Source of the DNA: an uncultured Eubacteriales bacterium
GTDB lineage: Bacteria; Bacillota; Clostridia; Peptostreptococcales; Anaerovoracaceae
DNA length: 15,671 nucleotides
Direction of reading: 5' to 3'
NCBI GenBank assembly: GCA_902796875.1
Contig: CADBQT010000156.1
Coordinates: 1 to 15,671 of the forward strand
The position numbers and the translations under genes were made by a program. This document shows positions 4,062 through 12,933 of this stretch, in pieces; the stretch's first letter is position 1; each line of letters opens with the position of its first letter. The notes under the pieces are model-generated. The model had not been told where the DNA came from and did no database searches. It was given only the letters and a program-made list of their open reading frames with translations.

Positions 4062-7000
4062 ATGGGAGACATCAGAAAGTTCAAGAGAGTACTGGTCGCC
4101 AATCGGGGCGAGATCGCCATCCGGATCTTCAGAGCCTGTAAGGAACTGGGCATCCGAAGCGTGGCCATCTATTCGGAGGAGGACAAGAACACCCTTTTCC
4201 GGACCAAGGCGGACGAGTCCTATCATATCGGCCGGGGCAAGGCGCCGGTGGACGCCTATCTGTCCATCGATGAGATCATCGAACTTGCCCGTTCCAAAGG
4301 GATCGAGGCCATCCATCCCGGATACGGATTCCTTTCGGAGAATACGGCTTTTGCCAAGGCCTGCGAGGAGGCGGGGATCGTCTTCATCGGCCCGGACTAC
4401 CGGATGATGGATCAGCTGGGGGATAAGGTCAAGTCCAAGATCATCGCCAATTCCGTCGGAGTGCCCACCATCCCGGGCAATACGGAAACGGTTCCCGATG
4501 CGGAGACGGCCATTGCCTTTGCAGAAAGCTGCGGATACCCGGTGATGCTCAAGGCGGCAGCCGGCGGCGGCGGACGGGGAATGCGGATCGTGCGCAGCCG
4601 GGAGGAGATGGTGGATCAGTTCACCAGCGCCAAGAGCGAAGCGGCCAAGGCTTTTGGGATCGACGACATCTTCATCGAAAAATATCTGGAGAAACCCAAG
4701 CACATCGAGGTCCAGGTCCTGGGGGACAACTACGGCAACGTGGTCCATCTCTACGAGAGAGACTGTTCCATCCAGCGGCGCCACCAGAAGGTGGTGGAGT
4801 TCACCCCTGCCCTGAACATCTCCGATGAGCTGAGGGAAAAGCTCTGCGCCGATGCGATCCGGATCGCAAAGGCAGTGGATTACCGGAGCGCCGGTACGGT
4901 GGAGTTCCTCATCGATCAGGAGGGCAAACACTATTTCATCGAAATGAACCCCCGGATCCAGGTGGAGCATACGGTGACGGAGATGACCACGGGGATCGAC
5001 ATCGTTCAGTCCCAGATCCTCATCGCCGAAGGATATGCTCTGGATTCCGACGAGGTGAATATCAAGGGCCAGGATCAGATCAGACCTGCGGGCCACGCCA
5101 TCCAGTGCCGGGTGACCACGGAAGACCCCATGAACGGTTTTGCGCCGGATACGGGAGTCATCACCAAGTACAACAGCCCCGGCGGCTACGGGATCCGTCT
5201 GGACGCTGGCAACGCCTTTGTGGGCGCGGAGATCTCCCCCTACTACGACAGCCTGCTGGTGAAGGTCACCTCCTGGTCCAGAAACTTCGACGATGCGGCC
5301 AGTAAGGCGGGAAGAGCCCTGAAGGAGATGAACGTCAAGGGAGTCAAGACCAACCGGACCTTCCTGCTGAACGTGCTCAACCATCCGGTCTTCCGGGCCG
5401 GAGGCTGCGATACGGGATTCATCGCCGACAATCCGGAACTGCTCAATGTCCAGCCCAAGGAGGATAAGGAACTGAAAGTCCTCACTTTCCTGGGAGAGAA
5501 ATACGTCAACGGCAACCGGGGACAGAAACCTCAGTTCAACGTGCCCGTATTCCCCAGGATCAAGCCCAATGAGATCGCGCCCCTGCGGGGCACCAAGCAG
5601 CTCATGGACGAGAAGGGGCCCAAGGGGGTCGTGGAGTGGATCGGTCAGCAGGAGAAACTGCTCATGACGGATACCACCATGCGGGATGCCCAGCAGTCCC
5701 TGATGGCCACCCGGGTGCGGACGGTGGATATGGAGAAGATCGCTCCGGCGGTCGCCCTCTACGGTCAGAACCTGTTCTCCCTGGAGATGTGGGGCGGAGC
5801 CACCTTCGATACGGCTTTCCGTTTCCTCAACGAATCTCCCTGGGAGCGGCTGGAGACCCTGAGAAAGAAGATCCCCAACATCATGTTCCAGATGCTGATC
5901 CGGGGAGCCAACGCGGTGGGATACAAGAACTATCCCGACAACGTGATCCGTCGGTTCGTCAAGGAGGCGGCGGCTTCCGGCATCGACGTGTTCCGGATCT
6001 TCGACTCCCTCAACTGGATCCAGGGAATGGAAGTGGCTCTGGACGAGACCCTGAACCAGGATAAGCTTGCGGAGGCATGCATCTGTTACACGGGGGACAT
6101 CCTGGACGAGACGAGGGACAAATACAGTCTGAAATACTATGTGGATATGGCGAAGGAACTGGAGCGGAGAGGGTCCCACATCCTGGGCATCAAGGACATG
6201 TCCGGACTGATCAAGCCCATGGCCGCCCGGAAGCTGATCACCGCTCTGAAAAACGAGATCAGTATCCCCATCCATCTCCATACTCACGATACCAGCGGCA
6301 ACGGAGTAGCGACCCTGATGATGGCCGCAGGCGCCGGAGTGGATATCATCGACTCCGCCTTCAACAGCATGTCCGGACTGACCAGCCAGCCGGCCTTAAA
6401 CTCCATCGCCGCCGCACTGGTGGGGGATGAGCGGGATCCGGGACTGGATCTGGACGGCATCCAGAAGATCTCCGATTACTGGGCGGATGTCCGCCCCGTA
6501 TACCGGGAGTTCGAGTCCGACATGCAGACCGGATCGGCGGAGATCTACAAGTACGAAATGCCGGGAGGACAGTATTCCAATCTGAAATCCCAGGTGGAAA
6601 GCTTCGGTCTTGGGCACAAGTTCCAGGAAGTGAAGGACATGTACAAGACGGTCAACGAGATGCTGGGGGATATCGTCAAGGTAACGCCCTCCTCCAAAGC
6701 CGTTGGCGACATGGCCATCTTCATGGTGCAGAACGACCTGACGCCGGAGAATATCTACGACAAAGCCAAGGACATCGACTTCCCCGACTCCATCGTTTCC
6801 TATTTCGAGGGCATGATGGGACAGCCGGTGGGCGGCTTCCCGGAGAAGCTGCAGAAGCTGGTGCTCCACGGCAAGGAACCCATCACCTGCCGTCCGGGAG
6901 AACTTCTCCCCGACGAGGATTTCGACGGGATCAAGAAGATGCTCCGGGAGAAGCACGGCCTGGAGGGCACGGAGCAGGAGGCCCTGAGCTACGCTCTGTA

Positions 7001-7505
7001 CCCCAAGGTGTTCGAGGACTATCTGGACGCCCTCGACAAGAAGGGGAACTTCCGCCTCATGGGCAGCGACATCTTCTTCCACGGACTGGCTGAAGGGGAG
7101 ACCTGCGAGGTCAAAGTCCGGGAGGGCAAGGAACTGGTCATCCGGCTTTCCAACGTCCGGGATGTGGACGAGGAAGGCTTCCGGGATGTGGTGTTCGAAG
7201 TCAACGGCCTGAGAAGCGCCGTCAAGGTCAAAGATCAGGCGGCATCCATCGCCCAGACCGCATCTCAGATCACCTATGCCGACGCGGAAGACCCGGCGGA
7301 GATCGGCGCCAATATCCCCGGCAGCATCCTGAAGGTCCTGGTGGCCGAAGGGGATGAGGTAGAGGAGAAACAGCCTGTCGCCGTCATCGAGGCCATGAAG
7401 ATGGAGACCAACATTCTGGCCTCCATGAAGGGCACCGTGGACAAGATCTACGTCCATGAGGGCCAGCAGGTCAAGGCGGGCGAGCTGATCGTCAAACTGA
7501 AATAA
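4062..7505 (+). CDS. pyc: Pyruvate carboxylase, single-chain biotin enzyme
   Basis: ATP- and bicarbonate-dependent carboxylation of pyruvate to oxaloacetate, the anaplerotic entry to the TCA branches and aspartate-family synthesis; cytoplasmic homotetramer. The 1147 residues match the usual ~1145-1150. Biotin carboxylase domain (1-~455): KRVLVANRGEIAIR, HPGYGFLSEN, ATP-grasp glycine loop AAAGGGGRGM (165-174), ERDCSIQRRHQK and FIEMNPRIQVEH. Carboxyltransferase domain (~530-800): DTTMRDAQQS (537-546), the lysine in LGIKDMSG (711) and metal-site HLHTHD (738-743). PYC_OADA region (~800-1000), then the C-terminal biotinyl domain with EAMKMET, biotinylated Lys 1113. The start at 4062 is preferred because GGAG (4051-4054) precedes it at 7 nt and the conserved domain begins at once; an in-frame ATG at 4026 lies in the leader. 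It follows the Crp-like regulator and is co-transcribed with the 65-residue gene. Confidence 0.97.
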   Translation: MGDIRKFKRVLVANRGEIAIRIFRACKELGIRSVAIYSEEDKNTLFRTKADESYHIGRGKAPVDAYLSIDEIIELARSKGIEAIHPGYGFLSENTAFAKACEEAGIVFIGPDYRMMDQLGDKVKSKIIANSVGVPTIPGNTETVPDAETAIAFAESCGYPVMLKAAAGGGGRGMRIVRSREEMVDQFTSAKSEAAKAFGIDDIFIEKYLEKPKHIEVQVLGDNYGNVVHLYERDCSIQRRHQKVVEFTPALNISDELREKLCADAIRIAKAVDYRSAGTVEFLIDQEGKHYFIEMNPRIQVEHTVTEMTTGIDIVQSQILIAEGYALDSDEVNIKGQDQIRPAGHAIQCRVTTEDPMNGFAPDTGVITKYNSPGGYGIRLDAGNAFVGAEISPYYDSLLVKVTSWSRNFDDAASKAGRALKEMNVKGVKTNRTFLLNVLNHPVFRAGGCDTGFIADNPELLNVQPKEDKELKVLTFLGEKYVNGNRGQKPQFNVPVFPRIKPNEIAPLRGTKQLMDEKGPKGVVEWIGQQEKLLMTDTTMRDAQQSLMATRVRTVDMEKIAPAVALYGQNLFSLEMWGGATFDTAFRFLNESPWERLETLRKKIPNIMFQMLIRGANAVGYKNYPDNVIRRFVKEAAASGIDVFRIFDSLNWIQGMEVALDETLNQDKLAEACICYTGDILDETRDKYSLKYYVDMAKELERRGSHILGIKDMSGLIKPMAARKLITALKNEISIPIHLHTHDTSGNGVATLMMAAGAGVDIIDSAFNSMSGLTSQPALNSIAAALVGDERDPGLDLDGIQKISDYWADVRPVYREFESDMQTGSAEIYKYEMPGGQYSNLKSQVESFGLGHKFQEVKDMYKTVNEMLGDIVKVTPSSKAVGDMAIFMVQNDLTPENIYDKAKDIDFPDSIVSYFEGMMGQPVGGFPEKLQKLVLHGKEPITCRPGELLPDEDFDGIKKMLREKHGLEGTEQEALSYALYPKVFEDYLDALDKKGNFRLMGSDIFFHGLAEGETCEVKVREGKELVIRLSNVRDVDEEGFRDVVFEVNGLRSAVKVKDQAASIAQTASQITYADAEDPAEIGANIPGSILKVLVAEGDEVEEKQPVAVIEAMKMETNILASMKGTVDKIYVHEGQQVKAGELIVKLK

Positions 7506-7519
7506 AGGAGGCGCAGAAT

Positions 7520-7717
7520 ATGTTCGATGGAGTGATCGGCAAGATCATAATGTTCTGGATCTTCATGATCGGCGCCCTGTTTTTCGCTAAGATCCTGGGC
7601 CTTACGGGAGACACGAAGACCATGGTGATCTTCCTGGTCGCCTGCGCTCTGGTCTACGTGGTGTGGGCCGTGGCCAGGACTCTGGGCAAACGCAAAAGAG
7701 AACGGGAAGAAGAATAG
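7520..7717 (+). CDS. Small two-TM membrane protein (65 aa) in the pyc operon
   Basis: A 65-residue ORF begins 14 bp after the pyc stop with an excellent AGGAGG (7506-7511) at 8-nt spacing, so it is almost certainly co-translated from the pyc mRNA. It has two hydrophobic segments (about residues 7-27, IGKIIMFWIFMIGALFFAKI, and 34-53, TMVIFLVACALVYVVWAV) joined by a short GLTGDTK turn, and a charged cytoplasmic-looking tail GKRKREREEE. The sodium-pumping decarboxylases that share the pyc carboxyltransferase fold have small membrane gamma subunits (OadG), but those have one TM segment and a proline/alanine-rich linker, which is not seen here. I do not recognise a family. A link to pyruvate carboxylase is inferred from operon position only. 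The transcript ends at the terminator just after this gene. Confidence 0.75.
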   Translation: MFDGVIGKIIMFWIFMIGALFFAKILGLTGDTKTMVIFLVACALVYVVWAVARTLGKRKREREEE

Positions 7718-7748
7718 AAGAGGAAAAGAACGAAAGAAGAATAAAAAG

Positions 7749-7778
7749 AAGCCCCCGATATTCGGGGGCTTTTGCTTT
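7749..7778. terminator. Bidirectional terminator between pyc operon and L,D-transpeptidase gene
   Basis: AAGCCCCCGA (7749-7758), loop TAT, TCGGGGGCTT (7762-7771), followed by TTTGCTTTT on the plus strand. On the minus strand the same stem is followed by CTTCTTTTTAT, so it can stop both convergent transcripts. Confidence 0.92.
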
Positions 7779-7799
7779 TGCCTTTGGACCGGCGGCGGA

Positions 7800-9197
7800 T
7801 CAGTAGTGGATCAGCACCGGGGTGTTGTATTCCACCAGATCGAAGAGTTCCGGCATCCGATCCGGCGGCACGTTGACGCAGCCGTGGCTTCCGTTGGAGA
7901 TCCAGATGTCTCCGCCGAAGCTGGACCGCCAGTTGGCGTCGTGCATGCCGTAGGAAGAGCCCAGGAAGGCCATCCAGTACCGGACGAAGCTGGTGTACTT
8001 GCTGCCGTCGATGTTACGGCCCTTCAGGGACACGTTGGTGCCTTTGTTCAGCACGGAGAAGAGTCCGATGGGGGTGGTGGTTCCCGCGTTCCGGCAGCCG
8101 GTGACCACATCGGTGGTGAACTTCTTCTGGCCGTTCCGGTAATAGGTCAGGGTCTGAAGAGACACGTCGATGTCCACATAGGTGTTGCCGACACCCTGGG
8201 AATATTTACCAAGTCCCTGGGTCGCCCAGACAGGCTCTCTGGACACATCCTTGTGGCTGTTGATGTCCTCGATCAGCTGTTTGGTCTCGCCCTCCTGGTC
8301 AACGGACCAGCCGTAGGTGCTCTGTTCGATCTTGACCGTCTTGCCGGCCAGGGTGGTGATGGTCCGCTTCTCCGCCTCGATATTGTCGTATTTCTTGGCG
8401 ATCTTCTCGACGAACTTGGCTACCGCATCTTCGTCCGCATTGCCGGAGAGATCATCGTCCAGCATGTCGAGAAGCTCTTCCTGGGAGATGGTGTAGGGAT
8501 CCTCCATATCATAGGTGATCTTCTGATTCAGATTGTCCCGGCAGAACTTCTGATAGGCCAGAAGCTCCGGATCATCGCTCTTGACCTTGGGTTTGGCGAT
8601 GTAGTCCTCTTCGTTGAACTGGAACCGGGTCTGGCCCAGCTCGATGCACTCCAGGATGTCATCGAAGAAACGCTCCGGATCCGGGTTGTTGCCGTAGACC
8701 TCCGGCACGATGGGGAAGTCCGGCTTGGTCATATCCACATAGGCGTCCTTGGTCTGGGCTACGTTCTCCCGCTTGAGAAAGTCCAGATCGGTGATGGATT
8801 CTTTGAAATCCACGCTGCAGGTATCCACCTTCATGGGGATCTGGACGGAAATGGGGATGTTCAGATAGTGGTTCAGGGCGCCCAGAACGGGGTGATCCTT
8901 TTTGACCCGGGCCACCTGATCGTCGATCTTGTAGGTGCAGTCGTACTCGGAAAGGACGGCCAGAGGCTCATCCATGGTGCCGACGACGAGGATGTCCCTG
9001 GCGTTCCACTCGGACGTGATCTTCTTCACGGCATCGCCGTAGCTCATGTCGTAGCAGCGCACACCGTTGATGATGTACCCTTCATCGAAGTGGTAGCTGG
9101 TGTAGTCATCGGTCTGTTTATACTGTGCCGTCATAACCCCCAGGCCCACGATGACGAGGATCGCCAGCGTGCCCAGGAAAATGAGTGCTTTGTTCAT
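7800..9197 (-). CDS. Membrane-anchored L,D-transpeptidase (PG_binding_4 + YkuD)
   Basis: Extracytoplasmic enzyme forming 3-3 cross-links in peptidoglycan or otherwise exchanging D-amino acids on stem peptides. The 465 residues comprise an N-terminal uncleaved anchor (residues ~4-24, ALIFLGTLAILVIVGLGVM), a region of VanW-associated PG_binding_4-type repeats (~40-325, for example DFLKRENVAQTKDAYVDM and AGKTVKIEQSTYGWSVDQE), and a C-terminal YkuD catalytic domain (~340-465) starting YVDIDVSLQTLTYYRNG. Catalytic residues are visible: His 419 in GMHDANW, and SHGCVNVP with His 438 and nucleophile Cys 440. The start has AGAGGTG (9202-9208) at good spacing. The gene stands alone, convergent with the pyc operon through a shared terminator and divergent from dnaE. 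YkuD enzymes are typically insensitive to most beta-lactams except carbapenems (family knowledge). Call is secure; the exact cross-link is not determined. Confidence 0.94.
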   Translation of the reverse strand: MNKALIFLGTLAILVIVGLGVMTAQYKQTDDYTSYHFDEGYIINGVRCYDMSYGDAVKKITSEWNARDILVVGTMDEPLAVLSEYDCTYKIDDQVARVKKDHPVLGALNHYLNIPISVQIPMKVDTCSVDFKESITDLDFLKRENVAQTKDAYVDMTKPDFPIVPEVYGNNPDPERFFDDILECIELGQTRFQFNEEDYIAKPKVKSDDPELLAYQKFCRDNLNQKITYDMEDPYTISQEELLDMLDDDLSGNADEDAVAKFVEKIAKKYDNIEAEKRTITTLAGKTVKIEQSTYGWSVDQEGETKQLIEDINSHKDVSREPVWATQGLGKYSQGVGNTYVDIDVSLQTLTYYRNGQKKFTTDVVTGCRNAGTTTPIGLFSVLNKGTNVSLKGRNIDGSKYTSFVRYWMAFLGSSYGMHDANWRSSFGGDIWISNGSHGCVNVPPDRMPELFDLVEYNTPVLIHY

Positions 9198-9246
9198 CTT
9201 TCACCTCTAGAACGTCGGTAGTCTGTTGTCTCGACGCACTACATAT

Positions 9247-9275
9247 AGTATATTTTATTTGCCTGGAATTTTAAA
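9247..9275 (-). promoter_or_regulatory. Probable promoter of the L,D-transpeptidase gene
   Basis: On the minus strand TTTAAA (9275-9270), 17-bp spacer, TATACT (9252-9247), giving a leader of about 42 nt. The -35 matches four of six consensus bases. Several overlapping TATA-like hexamers in this AT-rich stretch leave the exact register open. Confidence 0.45.
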
Positions 9276-9284
9276 GATAAATTT

Positions 9285-9318
9285 ACGATCGGGAAGAAAA
9301 ATATAGATTGACGATCGG
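9285..9318. repeat. Direct repeat of palindrome-containing ACGATCGG before dnaE
   Basis: ACGATCGG occurs at 9285-9292 and 9311-9318, 26 bp apart, in an otherwise AT-rich intergenic region. Each copy contains the palindrome CGATCG. They flank the upstream part of the dnaE promoter and could be operator half-sites; chance is not excluded. Confidence 0.25.
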
Positions 9319-9321
9319 TTT

Positions 9322-9330
9322 TGGTATAAA
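9322..9330 (+). promoter_or_regulatory. Extended -10 promoter of dnaE
   Basis: TGGTATAAA (9322-9330) is an extended -10 (TG-N-TATAAA). Initiation near 9337 gives a leader of about 20 nt to the preferred ATG at 9357. TTGACG at 9308-9313 is only 11 bp upstream and is too close to serve as its -35. Confidence 0.55.
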
Positions 9331-9356
9331 ATATCGGAATGAAGGAGCAAACGAAT

Positions 9357-12300
9357 ATGGCCTTTACCCATCTTCACGTACATACGGAATACAGCCTTCT
9401 GGACGGAGCCTCCCGGATCCCTGATCTGGTGTCCCGGGCGAAGGAACTGGGTATGGACTCCCTGGCCATCACGGACCACGGGGTCATGTTTGGCGTGATC
9501 GATTTCTATAAAGAATGCAAAAAGCAGGGGATCCGCCCCGTCATCGGATGCGAGATCTATACGGCCCCCAGGACCCGTTTCAATAAAGACACGGAAAAGG
9601 ACAAGCACATGAACCACCTGGTCCTTCTGGCGGAGACGGATCAGGGCTACCGGAACCTGATGAAGATCGTCTCCGAGGGCTACCGCAACGGCTTCTATTA
9701 TAAGCCTCGCGCGGACAAGGACCTGCTCCGGGAGTATTCGGAAGGGCTCATTGCCTTAAGCGCATGTCTGGCCGGTGGCGTCCAGTCCCGGCTTCTGAAC
9801 GGGGATTATGCCGGTGCAAAGGCAGAGGCCCTGGAGCTTGCCGATATCTTCGGGGAGAACAACTTCTTTCTGGAGGTCCAGAACCAGGGCCTTGAAGAGG
9901 AGGCCAGGATCCTTCCCGACATGATCCGGCTCCATGAGGAGACGGGACTTCCCATGGTGGCCACCAACGACGTCCACTACGTCCGCAGGGGGGATGCAAA
10001 GGCACAGGATGTCCTCATGTGCATCCAGATGGGCAGCACCCTGGAAGAAACGGACCGGATGCGCTTCACCAACGATCAGTTTTATCTGAAATCCGAGGAG
10101 GAGATGGCAGAGCTCTTCGACGGAGTTCCCGGGGCTTTGGAAAACGCCTGGAACATTGCCCAGCGGTGCGACGTAACTTTCGATTTCGACTCCCGGCACC
10201 TGCCGGACTATCAGGCGCCGGACGGGTTGACCAACCGGGAATACCTGAGAAAACTCTGTGAGGAAGGCCTTCGGGAGCGGTATGAAGATCCCGGAGAGGA
10301 CCTGAAAGAGAGGCTGGATTTCGAGCTGACCACCATCGAAAACATGGGGTTTGTGGAATACTTCCTCATCGTCTGGGACTTCATCAACTACGCCAAGACC
10401 CGGGGGATCGTCGTCGGCCCCGGCAGAGGTTCGGCAGCGGGAAGCATCGTGGCCTACTCGCTTCGGATCACCGATGTAGACCCCATCAAATACGGGCTGA
10501 TCTTTGAGCGGTTCTTAAATCCGGAGCGTCGGACCATGCCGGATATCGACATCGACTTCTGCTACGAGCGCAGGGGCGAGGTCATCGACTACGTGACGGA
10601 AAAATACGGAGAGAACAACGTTTCCCAGATCATCACCTTCGGGACCATGAAGGCCAAGCAGGCGGTCCGGGACGTGGGCAGAGTCATGAACGTCAGCTAT
10701 CAGGAGACGGATGCCATCGCCAAGGCCATCCCCTTCGCTTTGAATATGACCATCGACCGGGCCCTTGAAATGAGCCCGGATCTGAAGAAGAAATACGACG
10801 AGGAGGAGACCACCCGGCAGGTCATCGATATGGCCCGGGCCATCGAAGGCATGCCCCGCCATGCATCCACCCATGCGGCAGGTGTGGTGATCGCCAAAAG
10901 GGAACTGGACGAGTACGTCCCTCTGTACCTGACGGATAAGGGGCTGGCCACCCAGTTCAACATGGTCACCATCGAGGAACTGGGCCTGCTCAAGATGGAC
11001 TTCCTGGGTCTGAGAAACCTGACCATCATTCGGGACGCCCTGAAGATGATCGAGGACAACCACGGGGTGAAGATCGACTTCTCCCGGATGGAATACGACG
11101 ATCCGGCGGTCTACGAGACCATCTCCGCGGGAAACACCATGGGGATCTTCCAGCTGGAAAGCGGAGGGATGACCGCCTTCATGAAAAACCTGAAGCCGGA
11201 CTGCTTCGAGGACATCATCGCGGGGATCGCCCTTTACCGGCCGGGACCCATGGCGTCCATCCCCACCTACATCGAGAACAAGAAGAATCCCGCTCATGTT
11301 TCCTACATCCACGAGGCCCTGCGCCCCATCCTGGACGTGACCTATGGATGCATGGTCTATCAGGAGCAGGTCATGCAGATCGTCCGGGATCTGGCCGGAT
11401 ACACCTACGGCCGGTCCGACGAGGTGCGCCGGTACATGAGCAAAAAGAAAATGGCCAAGATGCTGGAGGAGAAGGAGTACTTCATCCACGGCAAGACCGA
11501 AGACGGAGAGGTGCTCATCCCCGGATGCATCCGAAATGGTGTTCCGGAAGGAGCGGCGGAGGAGATCTATAATCAGATGATCAGCTTTGCCGAGTACGCC
11601 TTCAACAAGTCCCACGCGGCGGCCTACGCCGTGCTGGCCTACGAGACGGCTTACCTGAAGACCCACTATCCCGTGGAGTTCATGGCGGCGCTGATGACCA
11701 GCGTCATGGGGGAAGCCTCTCATATGAGCAACTACATCCACAACTGCCGGGAGATGGGGATCCCCGTGCTCCCGCCGGACGTGAACGAGAGCAGCGAGAA
11801 ATTTACCGTGGTCTACGACGAGGAGGATGTGGACCGCAAGAACGGGAAGATCCGGTTCGGTCTTCTGGGGGTCAAGAACCTGGGCCATGGGGCCATCGAG
11901 GCTATCATCGAAGCCCGGGAGGAAAAGGGAGAGCCCCGGGACATCTTCCAGTTCATCGAGCAGCTGGACGTGCGCAGAGTCAACCGCAAAGGCCTGGAGA
12001 GCCTGATCCGGGCAGGTGCTCTGGATCAGATGAATCCCAACCGGGCCGCCCATCTGGCGGTATACGAGTCTTTGCTGGACTCCGCCCAAAACAGCGCCAG
12101 AAACAACCTGGAGGGGCAGCTTTCCCTGTTCCAGACCAATGCGGAGGCGTTGGGGTCGCCGGACAGAAACCAGCGGCTCCCCGATGTGAAGAACTTCGAC
12201 AGCGATATGCTCATCGCCATGGAAAAGGAAATGCTGGGGATCTACATCACCGCTCATCCTCTGGAGAAGTACGCCGATCTCATCGGCCGGATGGCCACGG

Positions 12301-12926
12301 TGGATGCCGCCCAGCTTGCGGCGGTGCTGGACAGTGAAGAGGAGGGGCTCGATCCTCTCGGCGGGCCTGCCGGAGCGCCGGAGGTGACCGACGGGATGAC
12401 CGCCACCATGGCCGGCATCATCACCGGTGTGAAGACTCTGGTGACGAAGAACAACAAAATGATGGCCTTTGTGGATATGGAAGATCTGCGGGGCACGGTG
12501 GAAGTGGTGGTATTCCCCAACATCTACGAGGAGAACATTTCCCTGATCGAGGAGGACCGGATCGTGGCCGTCACCGGCCGAATCAACTTCAAGGAAGGGG
12601 AGGTGCCCAAACTGCTGGCGGACCGTCTGGTGGACCTGCGGCAGATACAAAAGGAAGAATCCCCGGCGAAGCCTCAGGGTCTGGTGAAGATCCGGGTGCC
12701 GGGAGAGCTTGCGGGGGGTCTGGGAGAGATCCTGGGGAAGATCAAGGAGATCATGGGCAGATATCCGGGAGGACATCAGGCCATCATCTACCTGCCGCCG
12801 TCGACGGACCACCCCAAGGGGTCCTCTCTTCGGACGGGACCGGAGCTTTGGGTGGATCCGGGGGAGGATTTCCGCCGGGAGATCGTCGCCCTGACAGGAG
12901 AAGAAAACTATAAATCGGAAGGATAA
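9357..12926 (+). CDS. dnaE: DNA polymerase III alpha subunit, DnaE type
   Basis: Replicative family-C DNA polymerase, 1189 residues. The N-terminal PHP domain begins immediately (FTHLHVHTEYSLLDGASR; then ITDHGVMFG and GIRPVIGCEIY). The palm contains GPGRGSAAGSIVAY and the catalytic aspartates in PDIDIDF (Asp 398 and 400) and in KMDFLGLRNLT (Asp 548). Finger and HhH regions include SFAEYAFNKSHAAAYAVLAYETAYLK, and the C-terminal OB fold is around GIITGVKTLVTKNNKMMAFVDMED. Clostridia often carry this enzyme beside PolC. The start at 9357 follows GGAG (9344-9347) at 9-nt spacing and leaves the usual one or two residues before the PHP motif. An in-frame ATG at 9339, only about 2 nt after the predicted transcript start, would add six residues. 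pfkA follows after 7 bp, an arrangement common in Firmicutes, so the two are one operon. Confidence 0.96.
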   Translation: MAFTHLHVHTEYSLLDGASRIPDLVSRAKELGMDSLAITDHGVMFGVIDFYKECKKQGIRPVIGCEIYTAPRTRFNKDTEKDKHMNHLVLLAETDQGYRNLMKIVSEGYRNGFYYKPRADKDLLREYSEGLIALSACLAGGVQSRLLNGDYAGAKAEALELADIFGENNFFLEVQNQGLEEEARILPDMIRLHEETGLPMVATNDVHYVRRGDAKAQDVLMCIQMGSTLEETDRMRFTNDQFYLKSEEEMAELFDGVPGALENAWNIAQRCDVTFDFDSRHLPDYQAPDGLTNREYLRKLCEEGLRERYEDPGEDLKERLDFELTTIENMGFVEYFLIVWDFINYAKTRGIVVGPGRGSAAGSIVAYSLRITDVDPIKYGLIFERFLNPERRTMPDIDIDFCYERRGEVIDYVTEKYGENNVSQIITFGTMKAKQAVRDVGRVMNVSYQETDAIAKAIPFALNMTIDRALEMSPDLKKKYDEEETTRQVIDMARAIEGMPRHASTHAAGVVIAKRELDEYVPLYLTDKGLATQFNMVTIEELGLLKMDFLGLRNLTIIRDALKMIEDNHGVKIDFSRMEYDDPAVYETISAGNTMGIFQLESGGMTAFMKNLKPDCFEDIIAGIALYRPGPMASIPTYIENKKNPAHVSYIHEALRPILDVTYGCMVYQEQVMQIVRDLAGYTYGRSDEVRRYMSKKKMAKMLEEKEYFIHGKTEDGEVLIPGCIRNGVPEGAAEEIYNQMISFAEYAFNKSHAAAYAVLAYETAYLKTHYPVEFMAALMTSVMGEASHMSNYIHNCREMGIPVLPPDVNESSEKFTVVYDEEDVDRKNGKIRFGLLGVKNLGHGAIEAIIEAREEKGEPRDIFQFIEQLDVRRVNRKGLESLIRAGALDQMNPNRAAHLAVYESLLDSAQNSARNNLEGQLSLFQTNAEALGSPDRNQRLPDVKNFDSDMLIAMEKEMLGIYITAHPLEKYADLIGRMATVDAAQLAAVLDSEEEGLDPLGGPAGAPEVTDGMTATMAGIITGVKTLVTKNNKMMAFVDMEDLRGTVEVVVFPNIYEENISLIEEDRIVAVTGRINFKEGEVPKLLADRLVDLRQIQKEESPAKPQGLVKIRVPGELAGGLGEILGKIKEIMGRYPGGHQAIIYLPPSTDHPKGSSLRTGPELWVDPGEDFRREIVALTGEENYKSEG

Positions 12927-12933
12927 AAAGAAC

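Noticed and set aside
4011..6287. 758-codon open frame on the minus strand antisense to pyc
   Set aside because: It is exactly antisense to the conserved biotin carboxylase and carboxyltransferase domains, has a His/Asp/Gly/Leu-rich composition without domains, and is explained by the codon bias of GC-rich pyc.
7749..7778. Possible repeat or mobile-element end at the GC-rich palindrome
   Set aside because: Perfect hairpin flanked by T-runs on both strands between convergent genes is fully explained as a bidirectional terminator; no flanking duplication or transposase.
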